A stretch of 64,000 bases of DNA, taken from NCBI GenBank assembly GCA_029448655.1, contig JACCLO010000005.1, positions 2,480,001 to 2,544,000 on the forward strand. Direction: 5' to 3'. The stretch comes from Wolfiporia cocos. Taxonomy: Eukaryota; Basidiomycota; Agaricomycetes; Polyporales; Phaeolaceae. The notes below the pieces were generated by a model, which was not told where the DNA came from, did not search any database, and saw nothing but the letters and a program-made list of their open reading frames with translations. Positions 12,962 to 24,351 of this stretch are shown here, piece after piece. The position numbers and the translations under genes were made by a program. How positions within the stretch are numbered: position 1 is the stretch's first letter; the number at the start of each line of letters is the position of its first letter.

Positions 12962-15900
12962 CGTGAGCAAGCGGGCTTAAGTGAACGATCTGAAGGATGT
13001 TCGCAGCGACGTCGGAGGACGAGTCAGACGCCAGCCAATCAGATTGCGCATTCTCAAGAAAATTGGGTCACGTGCCGAGCGCGACGCACGCGACGCGACG
13101 CGTGTCAAGCGCCCTGTTATTGTACTGTCCCTAGTGTGTAGTATTTATACGCTGCCGCACCTCCCAGTGGCTATGCGCGAGAAATAACTCAGGGCTAGGC
13201 CGTATATTTTGTCAGACCCATCATCTACGATCTGTATAAGTATCCTATGCGTTGCAGCTTCCAATGCGCAATGTACGACATGCGAATCTGCTCGCTTAAA
13301 GGTATTTCGTTCCACCAATGCCAGCAGGGCTTTGCGCGCGCAATGTCGTACGAGGGCTCTGTAGAAGTCATTTGGCGCATGTTGGTTTCCTCCCCGGTCA
13401 TCTCGGCCGGGGAGTACTCATCCCGGGGACCACGAAGAGGTCTGCGCCGGGACGAACACATCCCAGCGTGTTCGCCCTCCCTCGGGACCCCTGTAGAAAG
13501 AAGTATATCAGCGCTTGTAGAGTTCACAGGATGATTGCTATATACGCTCCGAGTGATTCTCCAACATAGGCTACGAAGCATGCCCGAACATCAGCCTGTC
13601 AAAATTCAGTGTCATCAGCTAAGAAGTACAGATTATCGCTGGCGGTGTCAGTCGAGCCGAGGTCTTGAGGATCAGTACTCAGAGCAGCGTATTGTCGCCT
13701 AGGAGATGGTAAATGCAGCAAATGTCGACCAGACGTGAACAAGAAATAGCATGCGACATACAGCCACAGATCGTCGAACGGACGCAGCAAGGATAGCTGG
13801 TAACAGAAAGCCAGACTAGAGCATAGCAGGTCGAAGCGGAGAAATACTTGTCAGTCGATAGCGAGAGCTTAAAGGCCAGGCCTTCGGGAGCAAGACTAGC
13901 GGAGACCATGTCGAGCGAGATCAGATGTGGCTGACCGAGGTGGTGCCACTGAGCACTTGTCCGCCACTCCAGCCAACCCGGAAGTAATGCCTTGATCAAG
14001 ATCGAGTCCAGGACAGTCGAGATGACCAGATCGCCGTGATCAGAAGCAGTTGCCCCCAGCAATTCGAAGAGTCTGTTTGATGGAAGAGCATGCCGGAGAA
14101 GTCACGTTAACAAACCACATCAATCGCACAGATTCACTCTGGCGCTAGAGAGGTATCAACTAGAATTAGCAAGCCATTCGTCGTAGCACGAGATGTCTGA
14201 TTTGCGGAGCTCGTAGCAGACCCTAACCAGAGATCAGAGGAAGTGTGGCTCAGCACCAGCGCACATGTCAAGTACCACCCAGAGAAAAGGGCATATTTAT
14301 ATATCGACTTGAGGCTGACAAAACAGTGCTGGCAGGCAAATGTCATACCGGCTGACAAGATATAAAACTGGCTGGCGAGACATTGCTGGCTGGCAAGACG
14401 CAGTGCTGGCTGACGAGACATAGTGCTGGCTGACCCGATTGTACTAAGCAGCATAGACCGGTGGAGATCCAGAAATGAAAACGCAAAACATTTACCGGGA
14501 CGCACAGAATCATCGTAGCTCCACGCAGTCCGCATGGCCGGTATGACAAAACGACCGGCACATGTCGTGAAACTGACAACGGAGAGTCATCTTGGTTAGT
14601 CGTCGATGGAGATGGTGTGAGGTTCGGATTTTGACTACTCCTCGTTAAGTATTTCAATTGGAGAGGAGGCTGAATGGCAAGCCGGCCAACGAGATCAGCG
14701 CATGGAAAACTAGAGAAAAAAGGCCGTGCCAAAGTACTGGTCTAGAGTAGAGGATTGTTAAGGACAGACCACGAAGTGAAGCATGAAATGCAAGTCCGGA
14801 GGCGACGACTCCGCTGAGAGCTTCAACTCTCTGGCTGACACACAACCAACCAGCGGCAACACGACGTGCTGGATTGTCAACGCGTTTCATCGTGATTTAT
14901 AAGACGACAGTCGAAGTATCGTTGTCAAATTGAGCCACGCTCAATGCCTGAGGAATACTCTGCGCATGCAGAAGGCCCGAGAGTCGCGAATCGGCCAACA
15001 CGGCACGCAGGAGCACAGACTTTGCTAAATGATAAATACTAGAGAGTCGTGGCGCAAGTTGAAAGACGAAAATCAGGAAGGGGCAGAGAGACCCGAGCCT
15101 ACTTGAAGGATTCGACTGTTACCTTGAGACCTAGAAGAGATAGCGAAGGTTCCAAAGAAGAGATGATGAAGTAAGCGACTGCTACCGATTGCATATCAGC
15201 CATTGGCGAGGTCTAGGATAAACCGCATCACAGGCCAAATACGGAAGACTTAATGGCAGGCGATGACGAGCTGCTGCAATGTTGTCGGGTTGATGAGAGA
15301 CAAAGGCGATCTGAAACCTCTAAAGAGACTACACGTCTTGTATATCGTGTCAGATGCAAAAGCGATATAAAAACCATGGAAGGAGCAACAATGATCGAAT
15401 AGCTTTCTGAAAGACTGAGGCCCTGAAGGTCCTGAAACACATTGGAACACGTGGTTGACATAAGCAGCGTCACTTGTGGCTAGATCTGAACGTTGACCGT
15501 TGAACGTTGATGGCTACGAGAGGATGTGGGTCACTAAGACTTGAAATAGAAACGCCTGTGACATTATAGATCTGTAACCCCAAACCAGGCATGAGTGGCG
15601 TGGCCATCTGTTCTCGTTTGCGTGACATTTTCCTCGCATTCGCGACGCTATTATCGATTAGTCGAGGTATTGATCAGATGGGTCTTGAGTAAGACGTCCA
15701 ATGCGAGTTCATCTTGGCGAAAGCGTTGAAGTGCGTGTTGCCGCCACCCGCGTTGCGGCGTCGGTGGCCACATCATGGTGGTAAAGCCAGGTCGACGTGC
15801 TGAAGCCCATAGCTGAGGATGAGGAGAGCTTGAGTCTCTCTGAGAAAAGAAGAGGGATGTAAGGGGTAGACGGTAGATGGTGGAGAGGTGGTCGGTCGCA

Positions 15901-16661
15901 CAACGAGGCCGCGATCAACACCGTGTGGCAAATTCATTCTCCGCGCGTAGATGGGATGGGACCCGCGTGACCACGTGCTTGGCCACACTGGCAAGAGATG
16001 CATTCACTCTTGTGGGATATTCTATTCGTTGTTGCCTGCTCGATATATGCATGCTGTCAGTAGTCACGACATCACCCCGTTTTGCAGCACCTGATTCTGT
16101 GGACTTGAAGCGAGCAAGCTCTTACCTATAGACACCCTATACAGTGTAGAGGATTTCACAAGGCCGAAAACACTTCTGCAATAGCCAGAGGCAGGCATGT
16201 TCACATAGAGAGGGAAGCTTATCTCTGGTATGTAGAATCATCATCAACGGCGGCAGCACGCAGTGAGGATGGATATTGTGTCTCGATTGCACCATGGATG
16301 GAGCATCAAGGCAACGTGTAGACACTTCAGAGTGGGCTGACAAGTCATTCATTTGTGATAGCAGTATGATTCGTCTGGTGGTGTGATAAAGAAAGCATGC
16401 CTGCCACGCCCAAACTGAAGTGGGCTTCGGTCAGGGATCCTCACTGCAAGGAAGGGATTTGTTTGTCAGTAGCATCAAACCTATCATCAGCGCGGTGCGG
16501 GCGAGAGCTGCGGCTAGATGTTGTGACCGTCTATTCTCAACGTATTGTGGTAAGTTAATGTACATCACAAGTCAGGTAAACAAGAGAACCACGATGGGCT
16601 TACACGCCGCTTGAGCCTGTACGCGCAATCGTGTGTGCGAACGAGTGGGTTGTCTAGCATA
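12962..16661. other. 3.7-kb gene-poor interval
   Basis: Apart from the LYS12 promoter at its left edge, no gene is supported. From about 13.6 to 15.5 kb the plus strand is purine-rich, with stops in every frame; short open frames on either strand show no family resemblance and no plausible splicing. An imperfect 20-bp tandem repeat sits at about 14325-14440. Direct repetition of GTTGAACGTTGA-like sequence occurs near 15490-15515. It may be a decayed mobile element or a long noncoding transcript, but no LTR, terminal inverted repeat or reverse-transcriptase/transposase block was visible. Confidence 0.5.
14325..14440. repeat. Imperfect 20-bp minisatellite, about 5-6 copies
   Basis: Successive units resemble GCTGGCTGRCRAGACRYAGT. 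Clear copies begin at about 14371, 14389, 14404 and 14424, with more diverged copies before them (CCGGCTGACAAGATATAAAA, GTGCTGGCAGGCAAATGTCA). The unit is about 18-22 bp. It lies inside the gene-poor interval and is not part of a recognisable coding sequence. Confidence 0.6.
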
Positions 16662-17381
16662 TCACTTCACAGTCTTCGTGCGCACACGCGCATCGCCGCG
16701 TTCGCTCCTTTTCTGGAGTTTCTCTTGTCTTTTGCTCAGAGGCTTTTGCGGAGCGTCAGCCTGACTTTCCGACGCGGAGGATCGTCCCAGCAGCATGGGA
16801 GATATAGCCTTGCTCCACAGTTTGTATGCAGCGTATAATGGGATCTTGGCCACTGCGTGTGAGTCCAAATCCGCGATCATTCGAGGATAATGACAATTTA
16901 CCACGAGATACAACCACCAGAACCATTCACCAAACGCTCCGCTGCCAACTTGACAGGCCCCTACGCGTGTAGATGTGTGAGGACATGTTACCACTGCGCA
17001 AAGAGGACATACAGGTTATGTAGATGACGTCGAAGGCCCACTCGATAATGCCAGGTCGAGCAAGGTCTTCGCCAGCAGAAATGAGAGTGCCAGTGGTAGG
17101 GTCACGCCTCGGCGAGCCAATGCGCTCCAAGTAGCGAGACAGGAAAATGGAGGGGAGATAGGATAGTACTAGGAGCCAGAACGAGAACCGAGAAGGCGAC
17201 AAGGAGCCTTTCCGCAATAGCAGACGGAGCAGGACGGACAATGCGCCCGCTCCGAGCATACCGTTTCTCAAATTCTTGATCGTCCCCGCATTCTGTTGGG
17301 CTGATGGAGAGGAGTGTGAGTTGGGGTCGGTAGAGACAGTGTGGTGGACGTACCGACGCGCTTGGCTGAGGCGTTCGCCAT
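16662..17381 (-). CDS. SND2: SND2/TMEM208-like ER membrane protein
   Basis: SRP-independent targeting component that helps insert tail-anchored and other membrane proteins at the ER. Exons (minus): 17354-17381, 17013-17300, 16902-16960, 16662-16844; 185 residues. The start MANASAKRVAQQN leads into NLRNGMLGAGALSVLLRLLL (first hydrophobic segment). A second membrane segment (FSFWLLVLSYLPSIFLSRYL) and the EWFWWLYLVIPLYAAYK segment follow, then a basic Lys-rich tail ending RTKTVK. This architecture, with the tryptophan-rich third segment and the KLQKR-type C-terminus, is the TMEM208/SND2 pattern. It shares a 206-bp divergent promoter with the Myb gene. Confidence 0.88.
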
Positions 17382-17587
17382 GGCCGTATGCAACAGCTGT
17401 TGGGAGACCGCAACTCGATCGTCGGTGACTGGGATCAAATTGGTACGCGGCGCATCACGACCACGTGCACCGCGTATCCTCTCGCTGCCGTTCAGCTCGG
17501 CCGCGTTCCTCTCAGCCACATCGGCACCGTTCGTTAGTAGCAAACTACACGAAACACGCACACGCCCCTGGGACTATCCATGATACT

Positions 17588-20305
17588 ATGAATCGGACTA
17601 AGCGCCTTGCCGACCCCGTACAAGAATGCATCCAGGTCGCGGTGCAAGCAAATAAAGACCATCAATATGCGTTGAAGGTATACACGGAGAGGATCGAGGC
17701 TGAGCTAGAGACCGTCAACAAGCTTCTGGTAAGCTCCATCTTGAAAGTTGTGGCTGGCTGACTCAAATATCCTTAGGCCGCAGCGGATTTCTCGGAACAT
17801 GAAGACGAGCTTGAGATTAATGCTGGTGGTACCGTTTTCATTCCAGGCGCGATCAAGGCAAGCGGGCCCGTCTCATCGGGAGAGCTTCTGGCCGATGTAA
17901 GCTGTATTTTTACATAGCGAAAGTTGCTTACAATCTGTCAGAACTCCCCCTTTCGCGACGAAGCAAGGAGGCGGGAACGGTATATGGAGCTTACAGTGAT
18001 CCATCAGTGTGAGTCCGCGTCTGGGCATACAGAAGCAAAGACTCATTCGCTCTCAGGGAAGGCAACAGAATTAGATGCGCTATCTGAGGCCGTACGCTCA
18101 GAGAATTATCGTTTGCACGCTCTTAATGCTCAGATACGGTACGACGTTCCCAACCCGATTATTCGTTGGCTAAAAACAGTCACACAGAGGTCAACAAGGA
18201 CTCCCTCGCGCAGAGGTTGCTGATCAAGGCTTCATCGATAACAACATTGTGGGCCTTGACTGGGAGCGCGTTGCGAAAGAGGTCCATAACTTGCCACGCA
18301 CGTACTGACCTCTCAGAGCACTGACTGTAATCACGCAGGTATCCTCTTCTGGGACTTCCACTATACAGCGCTCTGCGAAAGAATGTGAGATCTGCTGGCT
18401 GGGCGACCGCCATCCGGTGCTTAATCATTCCCCATGGACCCAGTCAGAAATTGAACGGGTCAGGCAAATAATCGATGACAGAACTGAGGGACAGATCGAC
18501 TGGCTGGTAGTTTCCGCCCAACTCGGAGTAGGCGTTCCGTGATTTCTCGTCTGAACCGTTCCAAGTTGCTCATCCTATGCAGACAGGGCGTACTGCAGTC
18601 GATTGCATGCGGCATGCTATAGCCCGGAAAACACATACTTGGGATGCAGAATCTGATGCACGCCTCATGCATGCCGTGCACTTGTACGGCGTTGACAATT
18701 GGAACTTGGGTATGTTTTTGCTCCGCTGTTGTTGTCCATCCAGTCTTAAGTGTAACTCAATACACAGTGGCCCGTTGGGTGTCCGAGGATGCCACTCCGA
18801 CCCAATGCCAAAGCCGATATAATCGCAGCCTTGACCCTCAGATCAGGCATGGGCTGTGGACAGATGAGGAAGACGATATGCTACGTGAGGCCGTCATTGT
18901 CCTCGGACACGCGTGGAGCGAGGTGGCGTCCTTCGTACCCGGGCGGAGCAACGAGCAATGCCGCGATAGATACAACGAGGTCCTGAACCCGTCTGTTGTT
19001 AAAGGCAAGTGGACCCCCGACGAAGATAAGGCGCTTATTGCTGCAGTGGACCGCGCCGGACCTGGTGGATGGAAAGAGATCGCAAAAATCCTGGGCAACG
19101 GACGAACGGACGCGATGGTAGGAGCACAGCTTGTCTTACGTCCTTCTAACTGAAATTCAACATCTGACAGTGCCGTAATCGATATACCGCTATGTGCAGG
19201 AAGAGGCACAATGAAATAGCGGCATCTGGATCTTTTACAAACGGCTCAGGCCAGTCCCAGGTACCTCACTTGCAAGTGGAGAATGGAATTCTCCAACTGG
19301 CACCTCCTGCAGTCCCATCGAGCGTCGCTGGTCCTTCCAGGCACAATCCTCTTGCAGCAATTTCGGAGAGCTCGCCGCCCAGACATCGTCCCCGTCCGCG
19401 GCGGAAGGGCCCTGCCCAGACGCAAGAGCCGGCACCGCCAGTAGAAATGCCGACAACGGTGGAACCTTCTGCTATCACTGGAAGCACAACAGCCAAGGGT
19501 AAAGGCAAGACAGAGGAGGACTTTTGTGAGCATGCAGTGGTGCTAACATTTTCACACGTCTCTCAGCAGCTGCCAAGAGGAAAACTCCTGCAAAGGGTGC
19601 TCACGGGCCAGCAAAGAAACGCAAGGCAGCAGAACATGGGATCACGGCACAGACCTCCCTCAGTCCTACTAGAGTGAGTAGAGCTGTCTTGTTGGCTACA
19701 TCAGCGCTGATCTATGATTGTCTGCTGCTCATGGCCAGCAGAATACAACTGTAACCTATGGCGCGGATGAATCGAGTGACGATGACGATGACGACGATAT
19801 GGAAGAGGTCGTCATCCCTCCTGTCTCTGAGAATACCAAGGGCAAAGGGAAAGCGGCTGCTGCTCCTCCAAGACGTCGGGCGCCCCGCCGCAAAACAGCT
19901 GCGGGAACAACCTCTGCAACGGCGCCTCAAGGCCGATCAACGAATGGCCGCACCGGCACAAATGCAACGAAGTCGAGGGCGAAGAGATCAGCACCAGCAC
20001 GGCAGTCGACCAGGCTGGCTGCAAGACAGCCTGTCGCTGAGCCACAATATTTTTACGCCCCAGAACCGGAACCCACACCGGAGCCGGAGCCAGAACCAGA
20101 ACCTGTAGCAGTAGAGGTGCGAAAACCGTCAACGCGCAAGCATTCACTTTGGGACACCTCATCATCATCCACCGACACCTCGTCCGACGATGGTTCAACT
20201 TCATCCAGTGAGAGTTCCTCATCCTCATCCGAGGACCCACCACATCCCTATGACAACCCTACGCAAGATTCCTCAGATCTGTCATCCGCTCCATCATCTC
20301 CTTGA
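17588..20305 (+). CDS. Multi-Myb-repeat transcription factor (SNAPC4/Bas1-like)
   Basis: Exons: 17588-17728, 17777-17896, 17942-18008, 18057-18138, 18188-18281, 18339-18527, 18583-18709, 18768-19117, 19171-19525, 19567-19673, 19739-20305; 732 residues. The N-terminal 150 residues are helical and charged. Then come four consecutive Myb/SANT repeats with spaced Trp residues: SPWTQSEIERV...IDWLVVSAQLG, HTWDAESDARL...DNWNLVARWV, GLWTDEEDDML...HAWSEVASFV and GKWTPDEDKAL...GGWKEIAKIL. Each ends in a QC-R-RYN-type third helix. The C-terminal half is low-complexity: an acidic run (ESSDDDDDDD), Pro/Glu repeats and Ser/Asp patches. Four tandem repeats after an N-terminal half-repeat resemble SNAP190 (SNAPC4) more than the two- or three-repeat c-Myb class; the exact orthology is inference. 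The intron at 18282 uses a GTCCAT donor, forced by the frame. Confidence 0.85.
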
Positions 20306-20430
20306 CGATAGGCTGTGGCTCAGCTCGCGTTCGCTGGTGGATTTCCTCCGCCCTCGCTGTCTACAATGCTCTCGATGTGTATAGCTATTGACTGCAGTAC
20401 GATAATGCCTATTATTACAGTGATGCATAC

Positions 20431-21438
20431 TCAACTCAACCTCCACCGCTTGCGAGGATGAGTTGTTGCTTCCCAATTTACGATTGCGCCTAATAGCTCT
20501 CCGTCTTCTTGACCTGTATTGTCCTCGGTAGCGAGCAATAGATTCTTTAATGATTCTTGAACCAGTCCAGCGTTCTTCAACTTCTTCTCCAAAGAAGGTA
20601 ACGCTGCTTTCTTTGGAGGCGATACCTGGTACGCCAAGCAATGAAGTTGTGCTGGTATGTACAAGAGACAACCCCACTCACCGGGGTCCTGAGGTACGTA
20701 TGCTTTGGCGGAAGCGCAGGAAGGTTGCGGTCTCCCCAGGGTAGGGCCCTCAGCGTAATAGGAATGGTTGGGGGTGCGTCTTCATCATCAGAAGGTAACA
20801 ACTCTGGCGAAGGCGAACGAGAGGGCGGAGGAAGCAAAGACAATGCTGCTAATCGAGACGCAGAGGACATATTGAGCCGATGATCGTGAAACAAATACGG
20901 AGAACATTACCTTGCGGCTTACTTTGCGCTTCATTTGCGAACCGATGCAACTCCTTTGGTCGAATGCCATACTCCTCCGATGCAAGTTGCAGGTCCTTTG
21001 CGATTGGATTTGCTCGGTTGGCGAGGTTCGCGTATTCGTGCGCACGTTGGTACAGTTGTTCTACAACTTTGCCCATGTTCAATGCCCAACACCACAGAGG
21101 TAAGGAAGTGTGGCACACGCACAAGCAATCACTTCGAGCTCCAGCCTATGCAAAGCCGCAGGCTGAGCAGAGTCAAAACCGGCATCGCGCAGTTCTAAGG
21201 ATATCAGCTTTTGCAGCGCGTGTGAAGCGACGTCGGAATTGACAGCAGTTATCTCGGGCGCGGTGAATGGCTCTGGTGGGGGTGTGGCTGATTTGGGCTG
21301 GGCAGGCGGATATACAGGGTACCCGACGGACGCTTGCTGATTCGGCGCCGGATATTGCGGTGGATAGTGGCTCTGGTTGACATACGCGGGGTATTGCGCT
21401 TGATATGCGCCGTATGCCTGCGGCGGGTAATGCGACAT
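20431..21438 (-). CDS. TAF8: TFIID subunit 8 (TAF8)
   Basis: Histone-fold TFIID subunit that pairs with TAF10. Exons (minus): 21123-21438, 20911-21066, 20682-20848, 20431-20625; 277 residues. A Tyr/Pro/Gln-rich start (MSHYPPQAYGAYQAQYP) precedes the bromo-associated histone fold: DVASHALQKLISLELRDAGF, then LHRLELEVIAFVEQLYQRA and HEYANLANRANPIAKDLQLA. The fold is followed by a PPPSRSPSPELLPSD linker and the TAF8 C-terminal block (LPALPPKHTYLRTP, then LEKKLKNAGLVQESL). The PALPPKHTY element is diagnostic of TAF8. It is tail-to-tail with the Myb gene (125 bp) and head-to-head with FMN1 (130 bp). Confidence 0.92.
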
Positions 21439-21568
21439 GGTGGGAGTTTCCAGTCAAGAAGGAGTTGCGACTCCGACGCGGACGCGCGCACTTTCCAGCC
21501 ACTTCCAAGCGATGCACTTATAGACTGACATAGATAACTCTGACTACGATTTCCTCGTAATCTCCCCC

Positions 21569-22331
21569 ATGACTGAGACCGCTGCTCAAGTTGCCGTCCA
21601 CCAGGACAGGCCTGCAGCGCCACTGAGAACGGAGACATTTCGTCGAGATCGTCCGGATATTGTGGGCCCGGATGTCCCAGAGCCACCGTTCCCGATCAAG
21701 CTCGCAGGGGTAGTCCAGCACGGGTTTGGCAGAGGAGGCAAGGATCTTGGCTGTCCTACTGGTATGTCCATTCACCAAATCTCCATTGTCTCACCTTCAA
21801 TTTCCCATCTCATGCAGCGAACTTGCCGGATGACTCCATAACCCCGATGAGCTCTGTAACCCGGACCGGTGTGTACTTCGGGTACGCGCAGATCTCACCA
21901 GAGAAAGATGGAAAGCGCATACTACGTGACGAAGACTGCACGGTGATGCCGATGGCTATGAGCCTTGGCTGGAATCCGTTCTACAAGAATGAGAGACTTA
22001 CCGCGGTATGCCCGCATTTACTCCATCAGAGCGCGTGCCCTGATAGCGGCTGCAGGAGATCCACCTCATCCATGGCTTTGGATCTGACTTCTACGGGCAT
22101 CAAATGAACGCAATCGTGCTTGGATACATCCGCCCTGAGCTTGATTACACCACTAGAGGTGATTGCGCTATTGCAGCTACGGGGATTGATGACTGACTAA
22201 CATGCGATACAGAGGCTCTTATAGACGATATAGAAACTGATAAACGCGTTGCCATCAAGTCTCTTTCGCGTCCTGCATATCAGAAATACATGCATGACAC
22301 CTTCTTTGCTACAGAACATTCAAGGTTGTAG
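21569..22331 (+). CDS. FMN1: Riboflavin kinase
   Basis: Phosphorylates riboflavin to FMN. Exons: 21569-21761, 21818-22005, 22056-22158, 22213-22331; 200 residues, the usual monofunctional length. The family signature spans the first junction: [20 protein letters not shown] (flavokinase PTAN motif). Next come [13 protein letters not shown] and [20 protein letters not shown] with the catalytic Glu region (VEVHLLH-type block, here AEIHLIHGF). The end carries [20 protein letters not shown]. All introns are 50-56 bp with canonical GT-AG ends. Confidence 0.95.
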
Positions 22332-22698
22332 TAGTGCGGAAAACTGCGAGATGAGGTCGTTGGGATGTGGCAATACACAGTATTTCACACTATCCTTATT
22401 TCTAGCATATGGGAAGAAGAGACTGTAATGTGGAAATACAGGCCGAGGAGTCTGCTGTCCACTATAGCGTGCTGCATATGTATGCCCACTGCAGTTGATG
22501 TCGGCGAGAGGTTCTAGCTATAGAGCCACAGTGCTTGTGGCGCAATTGTGGCTCGAGGATCGATGCTACACCACGTGCTGAGGACCACCGCGTGCGGGGT
22601 GAGCGCCAATTACCGACCGGTCCTTCACCAGCTCTTTCAGCATCAAAGAGCTGAATTCATAGCCTAAGCCTACTCTTTGAGGTCTTGAACCATCCATC
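22332..22698. other. Intergenic, 367 bp
   Basis: Spacer between co-directional genes FMN1 and the Cwc21-like gene: 3' flank on the left, promoter on the right. No other feature seen. Confidence 0.45.
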
Positions 22699-24071
22699 AT
22701 GTACAACGGCATCGGCCTTTCGACTCCACGTGGCAGGTAAGCGACTATTGATACACTTTTCTATGGCGCGTCGCTGATCTCGGGACTGCTTTCAGTGGTA
22801 CCAACGGCTATGTCGTGCGCAACTTGTCTGCTTTACGGGTCCACGAAACAGCAGCAGATAGGGCCAGCGCATGGGATGTAGCTCCGCCAAAACACCGCGA
22901 GCCGGATGCCGAGATTCTCGAGCACGAGCGGAAGCGCAAGGTCGAGGTCAAATGTCTGGAGTTGCAGCTCGAGCTGGAGGAGAAAGGGTACGCGCTGCCC
23001 ATGACTAGATCATATGCATATTTTGATTAATCCTGACTCAGAATCGAGGAGGATGAAATCGAAAAGCAAGTCGACGAGCTTCGTACAAAATTGCTTGCCA
23101 ACCTGAGCAATTTGGGCTCTAATGCAAAGAGCCTCAAACCGTCCGATACCCATGGCATTGCCGCCGCAAAGAAGGAAGAACTCACTAGGATGGCCAGAGC
23201 ATTCGGCACACGCAGCGACTACACCGAAGGAGAGGCATTTGACAGGGAGAAACAAGAGGAGAATAAACTGCGGCGGATGGCAGAAAGGGAAGAACGGGAA
23301 CGGCAGAGGGAGGAGGAGCGAGAGAAGATGAGGGCTCAAAAGGAAAAGTGGGAGGCAGAAAGGAGAGAGCGGGACCGTCTCCGGAGACGGGAGGAGGACA
23401 GGCGACGGAAGGAAAGGGAAGAGGAGCTCAGACGTCGGGAGAGAATGCCGCCACCCCCAGTGCCGAGGGACAGAGACAGAGACAGAGGGCGCGACTACCG
23501 CGATCGCCGCAGCAGGAGCCCGCCCCGCAGGGGTCCTCCTCCCAGGGATCGGTCCCGCGAAGACTACCGCCGCCGCTCGCCCTCTCCGCCGCCTCGTCGC
23601 CGCCCGATCTCTCGTTCACCGAGCCCGCCTTCCATGCGTGGCCGCCGCCCTGCGTCGCGTACGCCTTCGCCTCCTCCACGCGCCCGGCGCCGGTTTGACT
23701 CGCGCTCCCCGTCGCCACCGCCACATTACCGCCGATCCGGCTCGGTTGAGCCTCCCTCTCGTGGGGCTCGCGGGATATCTGGCTCGCCTCCACCCCATGC
23801 GCCCCCTGTTCCTGCTCCGCCGCCGCAGGGAGACCGCCGCTCGGACTCACCGCCACCTCACCCTCGTCGCGAGCGTGGTCGCTCGCTGTCAAGATCTCTG
23901 TCGCGTTCACCACAGCGTGATGCAAAGCCCAAGGATGATCGAAGTGACAGGGAGAACATCGGTTCACCCTCTCCTCCCCCGCGTGGAGAACGTGGACCGC
24001 GGAGGGCACGTTCCGCTTCCACTGGTTCTTCCATGTCTGTGAGCTCTGGGTCTAGCAGGAACGGAGACTGA
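22699..24071 (+). CDS. CWC21: Cwc21/SRRM2-like pre-mRNA splicing factor with RS domain
   Basis: Spliceosome component contacting Prp8 and Snu114 near the 5' splice site. Exons: 22699-22736, 22796-22987, 23042-24071; 419 residues. It opens with the invariant Cwc21/SRm300 start [19 protein letters not shown], followed by the cwf21 helix region ([20 protein letters not shown], then [20 protein letters not shown]). A charged coiled-coil stretch rich in Arg/Glu (about residues 145-205) precedes a long Arg/Ser-Pro domain to the end. The RS tail makes it longer than the 135-residue yeast Cwc21 and more like animal SRRM2. The short first exon ends within the conserved start. Confidence 0.93.
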
Positions 24072-24351
24072 TTGTAAAAGACCCGTTGTAATATTCTCTC
24101 CTCTGTTGTGTATTGTGACTGTTATGGATCCGCTAACATATGCAATATCGAGTCCACGCTCGATATCGCCTGAGGAGACGTGTGCGTCTGAATCACTGAT
24201 GACTGCTGTTACGCGCATCACGTGGCCGTAATAGTCTTTCTTCCGCCACCGCCATGAGTCAAGCGCGCCTGGAAACCGCCGTTCGTTGCGCCTTTTACGC
24301 GAAAGCGTACTTGGTCCTTTGCGGTGAACTTCGAGGGCACAAAGTAGCACG

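Noticed and set aside
13225..13581. Open frames on both strands at about 13.2-13.6 kb
   Set aside because: No family resemblance, no splice extension in phase, and both strands are equally open, typical of chance in GC-rich sequence.
13679..14890. Cluster of minus-strand open frames suggesting a retrotransposon
   Set aside because: No reverse transcriptase, integrase or transposase block, no LTR or inverted termini, and the frames are Ser/Leu-rich by virtue of the purine-rich opposite strand.
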